Below are positions 42,367-54,636 of a stretch of DNA of 64,000 bases, one piece after another. Origin of the DNA: Breviolum minutum Mf 1.05b.01 (taxonomy: Eukaryota; Sar; Dinophyceae; Suessiales; Symbiodiniaceae); assembly GCA_000507305.1 (NCBI GenBank), contig DF241775.1:1-64000 (forward strand), read 5' to 3'. The notes under the pieces are model-generated. The model saw only the letters and a list, made by a program, of their open reading frames with translations. It was not told the DNA's origin and did no database searches. The translations under genes were made by a program, and so were the position numbers. Within the stretch, counting starts at the first letter, position 1; each line of letters opens with the position of its first letter.

Positions 42367-43468
42367 GTACATTGAGCCTAGGCTTTGCTACTTTTGCTCT
42401 GTTTGTTTGTTCTTTGATTGATAAGCCATGCAATGGTGTGACATATCATGTTTACAAGTTTACAAGTAACATTGATACATTTCTCCCACCCATGACTACT
42501 GCTACTACTGCTGCTTCTGCTGCTGCTGCTGCTGCTGCTGCAACAACAGTAACGACAACACCAACAAACAACAACCAACAACATCATGTACCAACTCGCA
42601 ACGTAATTATAACATACATATTTCAACAACTAAACAATAACATTTAACTAACTAAACAAAACTAAACAAACCAGCAAACAACAAACAACAAACAACCAAC
42701 GACAGCAACAACATCATCATAACAGCATAACAGCTAACAGCTAACAACAACAGCAACAACAACAAGAACAAGAAGTACCAACAAGTTGGACCAACAAGTA
42801 ACAACATTAGCAACAACATGCACCATCATGCAACAACAACTACAACACCAAACTAGCAAAAACAAACATTGACAACATTGAGAACACCGAACACCACCAC
42901 CCACACCAATGACGGTCCCATCCACTACACAACCACCGTGACTTAACAGGCCATCACTTGTCACTTCTCATCGGCTGACCTAGGACAGACCTGCAAGTTG
43001 CAGGGGGCTCTACTGCTACCACTATCAGTGTCATCATGAAGCAGCTGAAATCTATCAACATCAAGACTTGGCTTGATAGAGCAGATCAGCCTGGACCCTC
43101 AGTTGTTGGTTGTCTTATGGAGTTGTTTGAAACCTGGACTGGGTGTGTCATGCAACGAGACAAATCAATGTTTATCAAGAAAATTCTGTAGCTGAATATA
43201 TATATAGATATAGTCTGTATACCATTTACCGTATACATACACCGTACTAAGACTAAGACTCAGACTAAGACTAAGCTCTATCTAAAACTCAGTTTGTATA
43301 TATGTTGCGACTGTGGGGATGAAAGTCATTTGTAGTTTCCGCCGTGTGTTGGATTCGGATTGATCAAATATATCATATTTCATCACATCAACCATGTGTG
43401 ACTGTGTGTAGCCATTTTTGGTTCTGAGACTGGTGCTTTTTCAGCTACTGTAGCAACATAGCCTGTAG
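42367..43468. other. Intron of gene T
   Basis: (ctg)n at about 42,500-42,545, aac/caa-rich sequence to 42,860, an (actaag)n tract at 43,245-43,275, and a spliced-leader-like string at 43,408. Confidence 0.5.
43408..43428 (+). other. Possible relic of a dinoflagellate spliced leader
   Basis: gtagccatttttggttctgag resembles the 3' part of the conserved dinoflagellate spliced leader (GTAGCCATTTTGGCTCAAG) with two extra bases and a few changes. It lies 52-72 nt upstream of an ATG. Relics of this kind mark genes re-inserted from mRNA. Chance similarity is possible. Confidence 0.3.
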
Positions 43469-44274
43469 TTAGTCGCACCATGCTAGTTGATCGTGCCCAA
43501 AAGATGAAGATGCATCAATCTGAATTGATATCCAACCCTGATTCCTTCCCTAAAGGAATCCCACTGCCGGATGCTGAAGTGCAAAAACGTAAACGCATGC
43601 GTGAGTGGTGTGAGCGGGTTGGATATTCGGGGTGCCCAGCACCATCAAACCCTTTGAAGATGAGACCATGGGAACCCCCGTTTACAGTGTTACCCCATGT
43701 TTGGCTATGCAATGCTGATTTTCAGGAGCTAATGAGAGGTCTCCAGGCCCATGGTTGGACACCAGCAGAAGGGTTTCGTTGGCAACCTATTCGGGACTAT
43801 GAACCTTTTGAGGAGTGTCCATTTGCTACCCCGGAAGAGGTCAAATTTTGGAGAGAGAAGACACTCCCTGATCCAACTTCATACTTGGCCTTCATGGAAA
43901 TTACAACCCAAGAATCAAAATCAAAAGCCCATGGTTTGAATGATTCGGTACATGGTAAGGAAACTCACCGTGGTGGTTTTCACATTTCTGACCAGTCTAC
44001 TTGTGAGATCCATGGAAAGGGAAGTGGAAAGGGAAAAGGTGATCCAGAACCATCACAACCAGTGACAGTGACACTACCGATCATCGAAAATCAGCAGCGT
44101 TGTCGTGTGTACAATGTTGTCAAACGTGGCAAGATCATTAAGAAACTCACGGTCCCTCATGGCTACGTCATTCGCAAGGTGAACCCCAATAGGGCTCCCA
44201 AGATTCACAAGCCCAACGTGCAGATCACAACGACCAACTGCAACAACACTGTCATCACAAACATTGACAGTGCA
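43469..44274 (+). CDS. Gene T exon, unknown domain
   Basis: About 270 codons from a tgtag acceptor or from ATG 43,480. It begins MLVDRAQKMKMHQSELISNP, has an aromatic/acidic middle (RWQPIRDYEPFEECPFATPE), a Gly/Lys linker (GKGSGKGKGDPEP) and a basic end (RGKIIKKLTVPHGYVIRKVN). The frame ends at 44,292 in a short Ser-rich tail; the donor is probably near 44,270. No family assigned. Confidence 0.6.
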
Positions 44275-44449
44275 AGCTCATCTTCGCGATGAGATTGATG
44301 TGTTCATTGGGGCATTGGATGGTCACCAGTTGGTCTGGTGGTGGGGGGGGTTGAAAATTCATTCCGATTTGTCCGATTACTACAAGTTCGCGCTTAGCAT
44401 GTCAAGGGCTAGCGGTGGGGGATGTTATTTTGAGCTTGTGAACTTATGA
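44264..44449 (+). CDS. Overlapping open frame, uncertain
   Basis: In the +1 frame relative to the preceding exon, HLRDEIDVFIGALDGHQLVW overlaps its last 10 codons and runs to a TGA at 44,449. It could be a frameshifted continuation or chance. Confidence 0.2.
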   Translation: MTVQAHLRDEIDVFIGALDGHQLVWWWGGLKIHSDLSDYYKFALSMSRASGGGCYFELVNL

Positions 44450-44934
44450 TTATGATCCGAGTGTGTCACTCTATGACATTACTGGCAATGAGTCTGTCTT
44501 GTTGGTAATTGTGGTTTTTTGCCAACATGATGATAGCAATATTGCTGGACTAGTGGGCAAGTTCGATATAGCAGCTGGCCATCGTAGTCGCTTGTCGTCT
44601 TCTTCTGAATTGAGGACTTGTAGTATTGTAGTGAAGTGTAGGTTTGTATGAATAGACTCCTAGGAACTCTGCTTTCTGATTTCATGATTTCATCTGTTTG
44701 GACCCGGATCTAGCAGGCAGGCTGAGTACTGGAGAGAACAGTCTGCATCCATAGTCAAGGACCAAAGCATGAACAAGTTGACTCTATGTTATGTCATGTG
44801 TCCATGCATTATATCAAAAACTACGACCTAAACTAAAAATCAGACAATAATCAAAACAACCATAATTGCCAACATCATCGTCGTCATCAATCATAAGAAT
44901 CATCAAATAATCATGATCACTATCATCAACTATC

Positions 44935-45087
44935 AACCAGGGTCCATCATTCTTCATCATCATCAACATCATCATCCACCATGGACCAATGGACCATCAT
45001 CAATCATCAAGTTTTCATCATCAGCATCATCATCAATCATCATCCTCCTCTTCATCATCATCATCATCATAAACATAATCACCATCG

Positions 45088-45130
<43 letters not shown>

Positions 45131-45132
45131 GT
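44935..45132. repeat. CAT microsatellite
   Basis: Interrupted (atc)n, pure over 45,090-45,130. Creates spurious Ser/His/Ile frames. Confidence 0.9.
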
Positions 45133-45959
45133 CATTATATGTCATCATCATATGTCATTATCATCACCTTCATATCCACCATTGTAGCCTTGAATTCATG
45201 TTGCTATACTGCTATACTAGTGTCACTACTGTGACTACTGTTATCACTGTTATCAGTTATCACTGTTTTGTCCACTGCAGACTGTCTCTTCGCTGTCAAC
45301 CTGACCATTGTCCGTTTTGTCTATAGTCTATTGCCGACCAAAACGGTCTTTGCAATTTTGAGAATGTTTTGTCTGACTGATGTTCCGACACCAGCCAGCG
45401 GTGCTAGACGAACGAATTCGTGGAAGAGTGGAAAGGTAGAAATATATTACGTTATTTTATGACTTGTATTTTGTAGTTCGTAGTCTTCCTTCGAAGTTTG
45501 TGTTCATTGGTTCTATGTTCTTAAGATTTTACAGTCAGTTTCGGACATAACAGTAAAAGATTACATTGAACACTGGAAAACAATGTATTTATATCTATAC
45601 TTACTTGATGCTTTACTAGCTGACTGATGACAGAACCCTTTGAAGACTCGAAGACGATTTACTTCTTTGTTTGGGTATCCGCTCTCTCTCATGATGTAAG
45701 TCTTGCGAACCAATTTCTGCAGTCGATTCATTGCTGTGAAATTCACAGTTGTTATATTTCCTTGGACCACAATCACGATCAATAGGTGACGTGGCCAGTG
45801 ATATCATGCACCATTTGGCATTTGCAAAAGACTGAGCGGCCAACTAAGTGTGTGATGTTTTTTTTCCGCGGTGATGGACATGACAGGGATGGTGTTGATC
45901 GATGATTGGATTGGCAGTGATCGGTAAGGATCATGTTGCTGTTGGTGCTGGAGTTGATG

Positions 45960-46063
45960 AAGATGTTGATTGATGATGACGTTGATGGTGATGATGATGA
46001 TGACGATGTTGATGGTGACAATGATGGATGATGATGGACGATGATGGATGATGATGATGATGG

Positions 46064-46094
<31 letters not shown>

Positions 46095-46185
46095 GGTGAT
46101 GATGATGATGATGATGATGATGACGACGACGATGTCTTCGATAGTTTGACCAAATTGTGACTATGATTATGATGATTTGTGATTC

Positions 46186-46216
<31 letters not shown>
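45960..46216. repeat. GAT microsatellite
   Basis: Interrupted (gat)n in two blocks (45,965-46,135 and 46,184-46,216), complementary to the array at 44.9 kb. Confidence 0.9.
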
Positions 46217-46220
<4 letters not shown>

Positions 46221-46698
46221 GGTCTTCCACTGATTCATACAATCGTGCAATACGATGACAGTCCCAACCCCGGCTACCGATTCATTCTACAACCTGTCAG
46301 TTCAATGACCTTGATATAGTCATAGAGTCATAGTGTCGTGTGGAACATTGAACATATTGGATAAACCATACTGCCACACACACAGACACACAGACACCAC
46401 ACAGTGAAATTGTGTGACCAATCCAATGTCAACCCAGGCAAACTTCCAACTGGCAAAAATGAAATATATAGTGTGTGAACATATCATGTCACCAATCACA
46501 AACTTAGGTGACTTAAAACTTAGGTTACTTAAACACACGTAGTTGGATTTTGAAAATTATGTGACATGTTATGACGTTATGACTCGTAGGCATTGGCCAT
46601 AGGCCCCATAACATAGGGTCAGCGTGAATGAATAACTAACTTTTCTACATAGAGTCAGAGCCAGCCACAACCGACAAAGCAATCTTTACTAAGGTCAG

Positions 46699-47091
46699 GC
46701 ACTGGAGGTGAAGGTGTTCACCACGTGCACATTTGGTGCTACACGTCAGATGCTGGGCCAGATCAAATCGGAGCCAGGAATGTGCTTCATACAATGTTTG
46801 CAAGTCAGCCTGGTTTCTCACACCAACTGTTCTTTGACGTCAGTTGCATCAAACACCAATATCATCTTATGGTGCAAGACACATTGAGATGGACAGATGC
46901 CAAACTGAAAGCTAGAGGATATAACTTCAAGTACTTTGCTGCAGTCGCTAAGCTGGTACATACATGGAGAGCACATGCAAAAAAAATATCTTCAGCATGG
47001 ATGGTGATTCACAGAGAGACTGCTTGTGAAGACCGTGCTGCTCGCTACTTACCACCTATTCCCATTTCAGGGCGATGGGGCAGCCTCACAA
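46699..47091 (+). CDS. Gene T exon: DDE/hAT-like RNase H fold segment
   Basis: Acceptor ctaaggtcag, end at acaa|gtaact. Order: strand and acidic residue (HIWCYTSDAGPDQIGARN, Asp at 46,749), then SCIKHQYHLMVQDTL, a helical stretch (FKYFAAVAKLVHTWRAHAKK), and ISGRWGSL. In hAT-type transposases the second catalytic Asp (TDxAxN), a C-x2-H followed by L, and an RW motif occur in this order. The match is by motif only. Role inferred: DNA transposition, or a domesticated DNA-binding derivative. Confidence 0.55.
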
Positions 47092-48370
47092 GTAACTTTG
47101 AATTAAGTTAGTACAGTTATTTGTGATTTTTGAATTGTGAATGGAATGTTCTGTACGTCTGTACGTTTGTACGTCGGTTAGGACTTGCTCAGCACAAAAT
47201 CAGAAACAACACCACCACCACCACCACCACCACCACCACCACCATCAACCATCAACTAGCAACACATCCCGGGGCCCCAAACGATATTATAATATCATCA
47301 TAGAATCATTTGATATGTTACTATATATGTTTATGTTGCAAAGGAATGTTTTTTCATCTTTTTTAATATTCTTCTTCACAGGTGGTCTCCTGTGTGTATA
47401 CTGAAGCTTTGCATACCTGATGTTTGAACTGGTGGCTTTGCTTTGAAGATTGAAGATAGCTTCACCCACCCAACCGCTTTGTTCCCCCCACTAGGATCAT
47501 CCTACACAGTACGGTTGCGCGTAAACTTGCTCCATTCATCTTTGCGGCATTGCGTTATACATTATGTGCGTATAATACATGCATACCTGCCTACATACAT
47601 ACATACATACATCCATACATACATACATTCAAAACTGCATTGATACATTCACTGCATACGTATATGTGGAATCGGAATACATATTTACACTCTACACTTT
47701 AGCGTATAGCAATTAGCGATTACCTTCATTCATAGCATCGCATTGCATGACATTGGACCACATCAAAAGTTACATTACATTTTTACATTACATCATCATT
47801 ACGTTACATAAAGTGTCACTGTTTTCCATTAAAATACATTACATTTGCATAAAAATTACATACCTAACTACATATCTGTCATATCTGACATGCATTCATG
47901 CATGAACACATAAATACATACATAGATACATACATACACACATACATACATACATACATACATACATACATACATACATACATACATACATACATACATA
48001 CAACATACACAAATACATAAATACATAAATACATACATACATACATTCATACATGCTGTACATGCATGCATGCATGCATACATGCATACATATACCGTAC
48101 GTATGTATATATGTTTAATGTTTATGTTTTACTCTGTAATATTTACTGTACATACATGCCATACATCCACATGCAAACAAACAACCAAACAAACAAACAA
48201 GACAATTATATATCTGGTACAGTACTTGTAAACAAACTCTGTGCCGCAACCTGGTCTGACACAAATCCAAAAGACATATAGACACAGTAGACATGACATA
48301 TGAGACACATGGTACTTCTAGAGTTCGACGCCTCATTTGTTGACCTACTGACTGGCTCGTCACACGTCAG
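47092..48370. other. Intron of gene T
   Basis: (cac)n at 47,207-47,243, (atac)n at 47,590-47,632 and a long (acat)n array at 47,925-48,055. No exon. Confidence 0.5.
47925..48055. repeat. ACAT tetranucleotide microsatellite
   Basis: About 130 bp of (catac/acat)n, slightly interrupted. Confidence 0.9.
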
Positions 48371-48999
48371 GTGCTGAAGAGTTTATCATGAAGGGCCCTC
48401 CTCGCCGAATCCGACAAGCTTTCCTCGCGGTGTTCGATCTCGAGTCTGTCAAGGAGGAGCTCAAGCAACTTTTCAAAGACCCATCTGATGCTTTGGAGGA
48501 TGCAGAGTCTCGGGAAGGAACAGATGAAGTGGCATTAGATGAACGGTTGGCTTACAAACGCAAAGTGACCAAATAGGTGAAAGCCACCATAGAAAATATC
48601 GAATCCTTTGCTTTTTGGTTTGTCGTGTATGCATCCCATAGGGCGAGAGAACCACTTACAGCATTTTTTGCCAAAGTTTGTAAGGATGGTGCAGAGGGAC
48701 TTTCTGAGGGTTCAGGTCCAGCTCGTGACTACCCAATAGTCAAACTGATTTGCCGACGCATACCCGAAATCCAAGCTATGTTTCTAGACTTGCTGCTCTA
48801 TTGTAACGTGTGGATATCCGACTGCGTACGAAATGCTGCACATGCTGTCGCACGATCTGATGATTCTATAGATCCAAAGGAACTTGCTGATGATGTAGAA
48901 TCTTTGAATGAGTTGGCCTTCAATTTGGCAGTTCAAAATCTCACTGCTTTCGAACGAAGAATTGCACAACCCTTCTCCAGGCTACTAGCAGAAACTTAG
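48371..48999 (+). pseudogene. Gene T helical exon with an in-frame stop
   Basis: Acceptor tcacacgtcag. It reads GAEEFIMKGPPRRIRQAFLA ... AYKRKVTK, then TAG at 48,574, then VKATIENIESFAFWFVVYAS in the same frame through to a stop at 48,999. A single C-to-T change (CAG to TAG) would explain it. All-helical composition (LKQLFKDPSDALEDAES, ARDYPIVKLICRRIPEIQAM) could be the helical insertion found in hAT-type enzymes. Either this copy is inactive, or the stop is bypassed, or it is a sequencing error. Confidence 0.5.
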
Positions 49000-50092
49000 T
49001 TTCCAATCAAGTTTTATTTTGCAAAATGACTATTGTATCATAATTATATCTATGATTAAAAACCACGGTATTATATTTGACATACATATCAATGGTGTTT
49101 GTGAAGCCAACAACCATGTGAAGTGAGTCCAACATTCACAAAATTGTGAATTCATATTATTTATTCTATATTGTGATGTTCAGACATTGACATTGGCAAT
49201 TTATTTCTCATCAACTGTGTTCAACTCACCAGTCATTGGCATTGGCTGAGGTTCCCCTATCGCATGTTCTGGATGTTATTCGAAGAGCCTGATATCAGCT
49301 GCCATCACCGCAAAGGAGAGGGACTCAGTGGCAACCTTGTTTTAGCTTTAGCTTGGCCTAATGAATCTAATGAGTTGGAAAGAAACAAGTTTAGCTAAAG
49401 GTAACAACTGCTAGCCAAACAAAAAAACTACAGAGCAATTGAACACCCTCATAGACATAGTGCATGCTCAGTTTCAAAATTCAATGATTTTCAAAATTTC
49501 AATGATAAACATATGGACGTTTTGACTGAACGTCTTTTGAACTATGCAGAGTCCGCTTGGTCTCAGTGTCGGTAACCATGGTCAACACCAGGTCTTCATT
49601 ATGATTGCCATTTCATACTAATCATCAGGGAGGCAATGCGGCAATGGTTGTGAGTGCAAAATTCAATTAAAATGACTTCATCATTGCATGAGGTCCCACC
49701 ATGCTCATGAGATCAGTTCCTTTTAAGGTCCAGGTTTAGTCATCATTACATTCCAGTCTTAATGAATACGTAAAATGAACAACATCATCATCACAATTTT
49801 CTTCACTAGTGCCCATTGGGCCCATTGGCCCATTGGCCTATCCAACTATCAAACTAGACACTTACCTTTTCACACATCTATTCGGGTATGACACGGTTGG
49901 AGTAAAATGCAAACTTGCTTTGGTTGATTGGTTGATGATTCGTTATTTAGCTGTTCTGTTATTGTTTATTGATTGATTATTCTTCCTTCTTTGCCAACAA
50001 TGTTACATTTCATTTCAATCAGTCTATATTATTTGATATAGTTATTTGTTTGGCCATGTTCCAAACAAAAACATACGTTATGTTATATGCAG
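49000..50092. other. Intron of gene T
   Basis: AT-rich with no repeat array or exon recognised. Confidence 0.4.
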
Positions 50093-52494
50093 GAGTTGCC
50101 TCCAGTATGCTGGAAGAAGCAGACCTTGACGCAACATCAATGAAGGTTCTCAGATTGTGTGAATCGGAGCTAGTGGTCGTGGCGTCTACCGGAATTTTGA
50201 AACGTGACAGTCTTCTTAGGTCCATTTTGGTCGCAACAGCACTAGCATTACGTCTTGATTCCCAGGAATTGGAATCTTTGAACAGTATGATCAAAATTGC
50301 AGTGAATCGGGCACAGAACCCTTTGATGACTCTTGAGCTTTTGTCCTCTAGGGTTTGCATGCGGAAAACAATTTCCATGTTAACTGCGGGGTCGTCAAAG
50401 TTCAAAATTGTTGAGCCCATTGCATCCCAAGTAGCTGACAGTTGCTTCTTACACAGCCCAAATTATGTGTCAGTTCTCCAAGCTAGTGATAGATGGGCAC
50501 CATCAAACGATATGACTGTTTGTACTCCAGACCGCACACTCTGGGACCCTCTTGCTGTCCCATCACGTTCTGTGTTTTGGGCCAGGCCGTGGAATAAACA
50601 GGTAGTTTCCAAATTCAAAGAATATTCACATGGATCCACAAATCATAAGCTCATTGCTTTGGTTGTACCAGTGGTTTCGCTTTGTTCCGACAATCGTGTT
50701 GATGCACATACATGGCGGATCTACATTCCTGGTGAAATGTCTCGATCCATTTGCATGTTGCTGCCATTGACCCTTGACAACACCGGAGAAACTTCTCCAA
50801 CACTTTCGTCTGAAAGTCGATCGTCGTATGACTTGTGTGCATTGAACAATGATTTGCGAACTAGCCTGGATCGCATAGTGTCTGGCGTCAAATTGTCTCT
50901 GGATCAGAAAGCCAAACCAGTGGCATCTATTTCAGTCATTGCTGATTTGTTTGCTGGATGCAAATTGTCAGGCGCTAATGCAGAGCATGGCCTAGATTGC
51001 TTGCGGTTGATTGAGCTTGATTACAATTTGTCCATGGTGTTTCCAACACACCACAGGAGTGCGGAGCCTCATGCCCATCATGAACCCAATGCCCAAGCCA
51101 TTGAGTTCATGTCCAGTGGTTCGTTGATAACTATGTGCAACTTCAAGAAAATTAGGTCATACAAACCAAGGGCAAAAAAAGCAAAAACAGAACCTGAGCC
51201 AGTTGATGAAGGCAATGATGGTGGTGATGATTTGGACATAGACATGACTCATGAAATTGAAGCTCTTATGAATGAAGCACTTGGTGTCGATCTAGATCAC
51301 ACACACGATGAATGTGATGACTGTGATGACACCAAAGGTGTCAGTTCTGATAATGATCACGGTGATACGCACAATGATGAAGGTGTTGGTGATCGTCATA
51401 ACCATGGTGACATGGATGACATCAAAGCTTGTGAAGAAATGAATGATGATATTGCATCAGCTGCATCTGTTGCTTTTCAAGAAAGACACAAGAATGATGT
51501 GACATTAGATGGACACGATCATTTTTTGGACGATGTTCCCACACATGTACAATCGCTTGATACCATGCAAACATGTGCCTCTCGCGATGAAGAAGCTTGG
51601 TTGAAACAAATTCTGCTTGGTAGCAACATGGAACAAGCACAGATTGTGACTTTTAGCGATAGCGCGATTGACCAACGTGATGCATTCAATGACACTGGGA
51701 TTGACTGTGATCATGCATCGCAAGAACATGGAGGTCCAGTTCCGTTTGCAATGCCATCATTCGTACCGCCGTCGCACCAAAGCATTTTTGTTGCAGCTGA
51801 TTTGTGGAAAACATCAGTCCAAACAACAGCTGAATGTTTGAAGGACAAGCATGATTCATCTTCAAGATCTGTGGGTGAGAACAACGAGTTATCACTACTT
51901 GCATTTTTTGGAGAAACAACACGGGTTGACTTTGTTCATTGGCAAAACTCAGTGAAAATGATGGGACGTCCCATTGAGTTGGATGAAACGAACGGAATTA
52001 TTTGTCCTGTGTATTACTTGTTGTCAGCTTCGTGTTGGAAGGGATCCGTCATAATTCATCCAGCAACAGGTTGTTTGGTTCGCAAAGTCAAGAAATCAGA
52101 ACGGCCGAAGTGTCCTTTACATTTGGTCAGGCTTCGTGAAATTTTTAGATTTGCAGTTGAGCATGTTATTTGTGAACAAAGCACACCGCTTTTGTTTACA
52201 AGTTCGACAAACCAATCAAGCAGGGATACCAAATCGTCCGATTGGATTTGCTGTTGTTGCAACAAAGCTACCCGATTCCGTTGCATTTGTTGCCTCATGT
52301 ACTGGCATGTTGAGTGCGCACACATAGTTAATGAAAGGGTATTGAAAGCTGCACAACTACCAAATCAAGATTTACAGGTCAACTGTCTTTTGAATATGTT
52401 TGTCCTTGACTCACCACAGCTGACCATCGCAGCACGTGGAGCAGATACAAAAATGAAACTCAGACAAAGATTTATTTCAACAGTATTGGTCTAA
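50093..52494 (+). CDS. Gene T long exon: acidic region and zinc-finger-like patch
   Basis: Acceptor gttatatgcag; about 800 codons. Order: helical N part (GVASSMLEEADLDATSMKVL), a globular part, a basic patch (RSYKPRAKKAKTEPEP) that could act as a nuclear localisation signal, an Asp/His-rich acidic tract (about 51,200-51,540), a second globular part, and near the end WICCCCNKATRFRCICC, then YWHVECAH. The C-x2-C ... C-x2-C ... H-x2-C spacing resembles a PHD or treble-clef finger. The true 3' end may be a donor before the TAA at 52,494. Confidence 0.65.
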
Positions 52495-52795
52495 GTGTAA
52501 CTAATTTTGTTTTTGTAAGAAGGGGACTGGGTGGCATGGTCCATGTGTTATTTCAAATCGACTAAACAAACAAACAAACAAACATGTTTTTAAAAACATA
52601 TGTGTCATGTGTATATGATTATCTTAAAAACGATTTATAAGTTGAGAAGGGAATTCACAAAAGTTGCAAGATACTGAACTACAAAATATTGAATCATTAC
52701 AGTTTAAATGTAAATAATATATGATACAAATTATTTGATATATATATATATATTATATCTATATGTTCGAGCTATCAATGAATATTGTTCAAAAG

Positions 52796-52918
52796 ACACA
52801 TACAGCTGACGCATCCCTCCATAACCAAGGATCTTTGGATCATTGCAATCTACACGGAATACTTCGAATGTCCAAGCGATTCAGTCCACCACACTGCTGT
52901 GCCCATTGTGCAAGGAAT
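52796..52918 (+). CDS. Candidate gene T exon, Cys/His-rich
   Basis: Acceptor aagacacatacag; DASLHNQGSLDHCNLHGILR then MSKRFSPPHCCAHCARNG. The HC..H and CC.HC pattern suggests metal binding. It may complete the zinc finger of the preceding exon. End approximate. Confidence 0.4.
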
Positions 52919-54636
52919 GGATGATGAGGACAAAACACAATTTTGGGACTTGGGGATCGTATTAGTTTATTGATTTTGCTTGAATTAGATGCTAGGATCT
53001 TTGTTGATTTGTTGAATGACAACATTTCATACACCTGTCAGCCATGTGGACCTGTGTGGTGGAGTTGTACTTCATTAGTTTGATCACTTGACTCCGTGAG
53101 AACAGCATGGTATAGGATCAACACAACAAGTATCTGGTAAAACCTGTAGGTTACCACTTTAGATTGTAGGATGTAGTGGTAGCGATCGTGGTGTAGTTGT
53201 AGATGTAGTGATGTAATAGTAAGTATTCTTCTTATCGTTGCCGCAGCTCCGAACCAGGATTTGCACGCGATAGCCTGTCGACATTGAGACCTGTGATATC
53301 ACTATGAATTCGCAACTACATGCACTATATCATTTTTTGCTTGGCTGCACGTGGGATGTGGCAGTGAGGGTGCAGCTAGTAATTCACAGCTATATATTTG
53401 GAAATCAAATCAACCAATGATCAGTTAATCAATCCTGTTGGTGAACAACCTTTCAGACGTTTGGGGTGGTGATGATTCAACTATACTTAGTTGACTTATT
53501 ACCTTTGTTTGGGGTCTGTGGCTATGATGACACAGATGTCATTGACATTGCAAGAGTGCACGCTATGTGAAAAAAAACATAGCGAACATGATGTGTATGA
53601 TTCAAATAGGTTCATGGAACGTGTTTGATTGATTGTGCTTGTTTTTGATTTCAGTCTTATGTCAAATGTTTTGCGATGTTTAACTATTATCAGTATATTT
53701 GGTTTTTATTTTCAAATTGAAAACTATATGAACAAAATATGTACATAAATATGATTGAATGAACGTTTGTCAACTGTGCAGTGTCAGGTCATCAAAGGCT
53801 TTGTTAAGTATGGTCAAAGATTACTAAGAATGTTCTAAGGATATTATGTACTTGAAAAAAATCTACGAACATGGTGTTCATGGTAAGGATGGTCTAAGGG
53901 CGGGGTGGAACTAGGAAGGATGTCTAAGGGCAGGGTGTCCCTGGGAAGGAGGGTGTAAGGGCAGGGTGTCCCTGGGAAGGAGGGTGTAAGGGCAGGATGT
54001 CCCTGGGAAGGATGGTCTAAGGGCAGGGTGTCCCTGGGAAGGGGGTGTCTAAGGGCAGGGTGTCCCTGGGAAGGAGGTTCCAAGGGCAGGGTGTCCCTAG
54101 GAAGGGGATGTCTAAGCGCAGGGTGTCCCTGGGAAGGATGGCTCTATAAGGGCAAGGTGTCTCTGGGATCTAAGGATGTGTGGGGCATGATGTCCATGTG
54201 GTCAGAGTGTGGTCTAAGGGCATGACGACTAAGAACGGATGTCTAATGATACGATATCATATCCAAATCTCTGAAGGGATAACACTTCGGAATTGATGTT
54301 TGATGATTGGAACCTCAATGGTGTGAATCACGCAGCAAAATCATTTGCATGGAATCCAAACATTGTCGTACCATTGCGTACACTAGAACGAACTATATTT
54401 ATACAATTTTACAGCTATATAATCAATCATTAAATCAATAAAAACATATGTGATAGAGAACCCCACAAAAGGTATTTACTCAACCATAATTTCAATAAAC
54501 TTAACCTCTATCGGTCTATTATGGAAATATTGATCAAAATATTTGCACGAGATCACGATACATACCGAACCAACTACAACAACAAGTTCAAATTCAACAA
54601 ATTATCTTTATTTGAGTAAATTTCCTTTGCATCACC
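52919..54636. other. Region between genes T and M
   Basis: AT-rich except for a 30-bp minisatellite at 53,884-54,180. No exon recognised. Confidence 0.45.
53884..54180. repeat. 30-bp minisatellite, about nine units
   Basis: Tandem units of the form ggtctaagggcagggtgtcc plus ctgggaagga, with small length changes. Confidence 0.9.

Larger units (their letters stand above)
44450..46698. other. Intron of gene T with inverted microsatellites
   Basis: (cat)n/(atc)n at 44,935-45,130 and (gat)n/(atg)n at 45,960-46,215 are mutually complementary across about 0.8 kb. No exon recognised. Confidence 0.55.
40647..53000 (+). other. Gene T: transposase-like multi-exon gene (span)
   Basis: Groups the + strand exons from 40.6 to 52.9 kb. 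They could be one transcript or two (a second start at 43,480 is possible). Domain order: possible N-terminal exon, coiled coil with a possible first catalytic Asp, a DDE/hAT-like exon, a helical exon, then a long acidic exon ending in a zinc-finger-like patch. I recall similar uncharacterised dinoflagellate proteins but cannot confirm this. Confidence 0.5.

Noticed and set aside
45779-46242. Minus-strand Ser- and His-rich frames
   Set aside because: Translations of the (gat)n array inside an intron.
47868-48087. Minus-strand Met/Cys/Val/Tyr repeat frames
   Set aside because: Translations of the (acat)n microsatellite.
53884-54180. CRISPR-like array
   Set aside because: Units are contiguous 30-bp tandem repeats without unique spacers; it is a minisatellite.
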